A model generated the notes under the pieces. It saw nothing but the letters and a program-made list of their open reading frames with translations, made no database searches and was not told the origin of the DNA. Source: an uncultured Flavobacteriales bacterium (lineage in GTDB: Bacteria > Bacteroidota > Bacteroidia > Flavobacteriales_D > Sanyastnellaceae). From it: a stretch of 12,883 nt of DNA. This document shows, one piece after another, positions 12,845 through 12,883 of the stretch (position 1 is its first letter; each line of letters opens with the position of its first letter). Position numbers and translations under genes: made by a program. Location: assembly GCA_938003665.1 (NCBI GenBank), contig CALKYI010000323.1, forward strand, positions 1 through 12,883, given 5' to 3'.

Positions 12845-12883
12845 TACCCGGAACTGGACTCGAACCAGCACGCCCGAAGGCAC
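12845..12883 (-). tRNA. tRNA-Leu, 3' part only (5' part outside window)
   Basis: On the minus strand the 3' portion of a class II tRNA can be read. The long variable arm is TGCC-TTCG-GGCG (12882-12871). The T-stem is GCTGG/CCAGT (12869-12865 with 12857-12853) and the T-loop is TTCGAGT. The acceptor strand TCCGGGT (12852-12846) is followed by discriminator A (12845). A long variable arm leaves Leu, Ser or Tyr; the A discriminator and the arm shape favour Leu. The anticodon lies beyond the window edge. The 3' CCA is not encoded, as CTG follows the discriminator, so CCA must be added by the nucleotidyltransferase. Confidence 0.82.

Noticed and set aside
12650..12883. Minus-strand open frame (77 codons) at the right edge
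   Set aside because: It reads through the tRNA, its terminator and the aroG promoter; these explain the sequence better.
1..12883. CRISPR arrays, insertion sequences, integrase sites and phage genes
   Set aside because: No spaced direct-repeat array, transposase motif or tRNA-adjacent direct repeat was found; the tRNA at the right edge is followed by an ordinary terminator and a core gene.

Overview
The window looks like chromosomal DNA of a G+C-rich member of the Bacteroidota. The lineage is inferred from several signs. One secreted protein ends in a type IX secretion (T9SS) sorting domain. TAnnTTTG promoter boxes of the Bacteroidota type sit directly before several genes, and Shine-Dalgarno sequences are nearly absent. 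A DAHP synthase is fused to a C-terminal chorismate mutase, as in Bacteroides and Porphyromonas, and there is a DUF983 protein. Family and genus cannot be fixed by eye. The content is mostly housekeeping: no insertion sequence, phage gene or CRISPR array was seen.

Layout. Positions 1-3962 (minus strand) hold a three-gene operon: an adenosine-deaminase-family enzyme, then two tandem aryl-sulfotransferase-like secreted proteins. The second of these runs off the left edge. Both junctions are 4-bp ATGA stop/start overlaps. smpB (4010-4447, plus) diverges from this operon across a 47-bp gap. A 191-aa protein of unknown function (4439-5014, minus) overlaps the end of smpB tail to tail. pyrD (5126-6154, plus) diverges from that unknown gene. 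Next come two minus-strand genes: a heavy-metal-associated domain fused to a MauE-like membrane domain (7040-7753) and a metallo-beta-lactamase-fold hydrolase (6161-7030). A tight plus-strand cluster follows: purB (7830-9206), an MsbA-like ABC exporter with a TTG start (9208-11025) and a DUF983 protein (11038-11427). After a convergent terminator region comes the bifunctional DAHP synthase/chorismate mutase gene (11614-12723, minus, GTG start). The 3' part of a tRNA-Leu with its own terminator (12811-12883, minus) ends the window.

How the genes relate. pyrD (pyrimidines), purB (purines), the DAHP synthase (aromatic amino acids) and smpB (ribosome rescue) are independent core functions. The less ordinary parts are the translationally coupled deaminase/sulfotransferase operon, the HMA-MauE fusion and the 191-aa unknown gene.

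The most interesting signal is in the promoters. The deaminase gene, smpB and aroG each carry an exact TAnnTTTG box ending exactly 4 nt before the start codon. pyrD has a one-mismatch version at the same distance. The start codon would therefore fall at about the transcription start, which suggests leaderless mRNAs. For the deaminase/smpB pair, two such promoters sit back to back in 47 bp.
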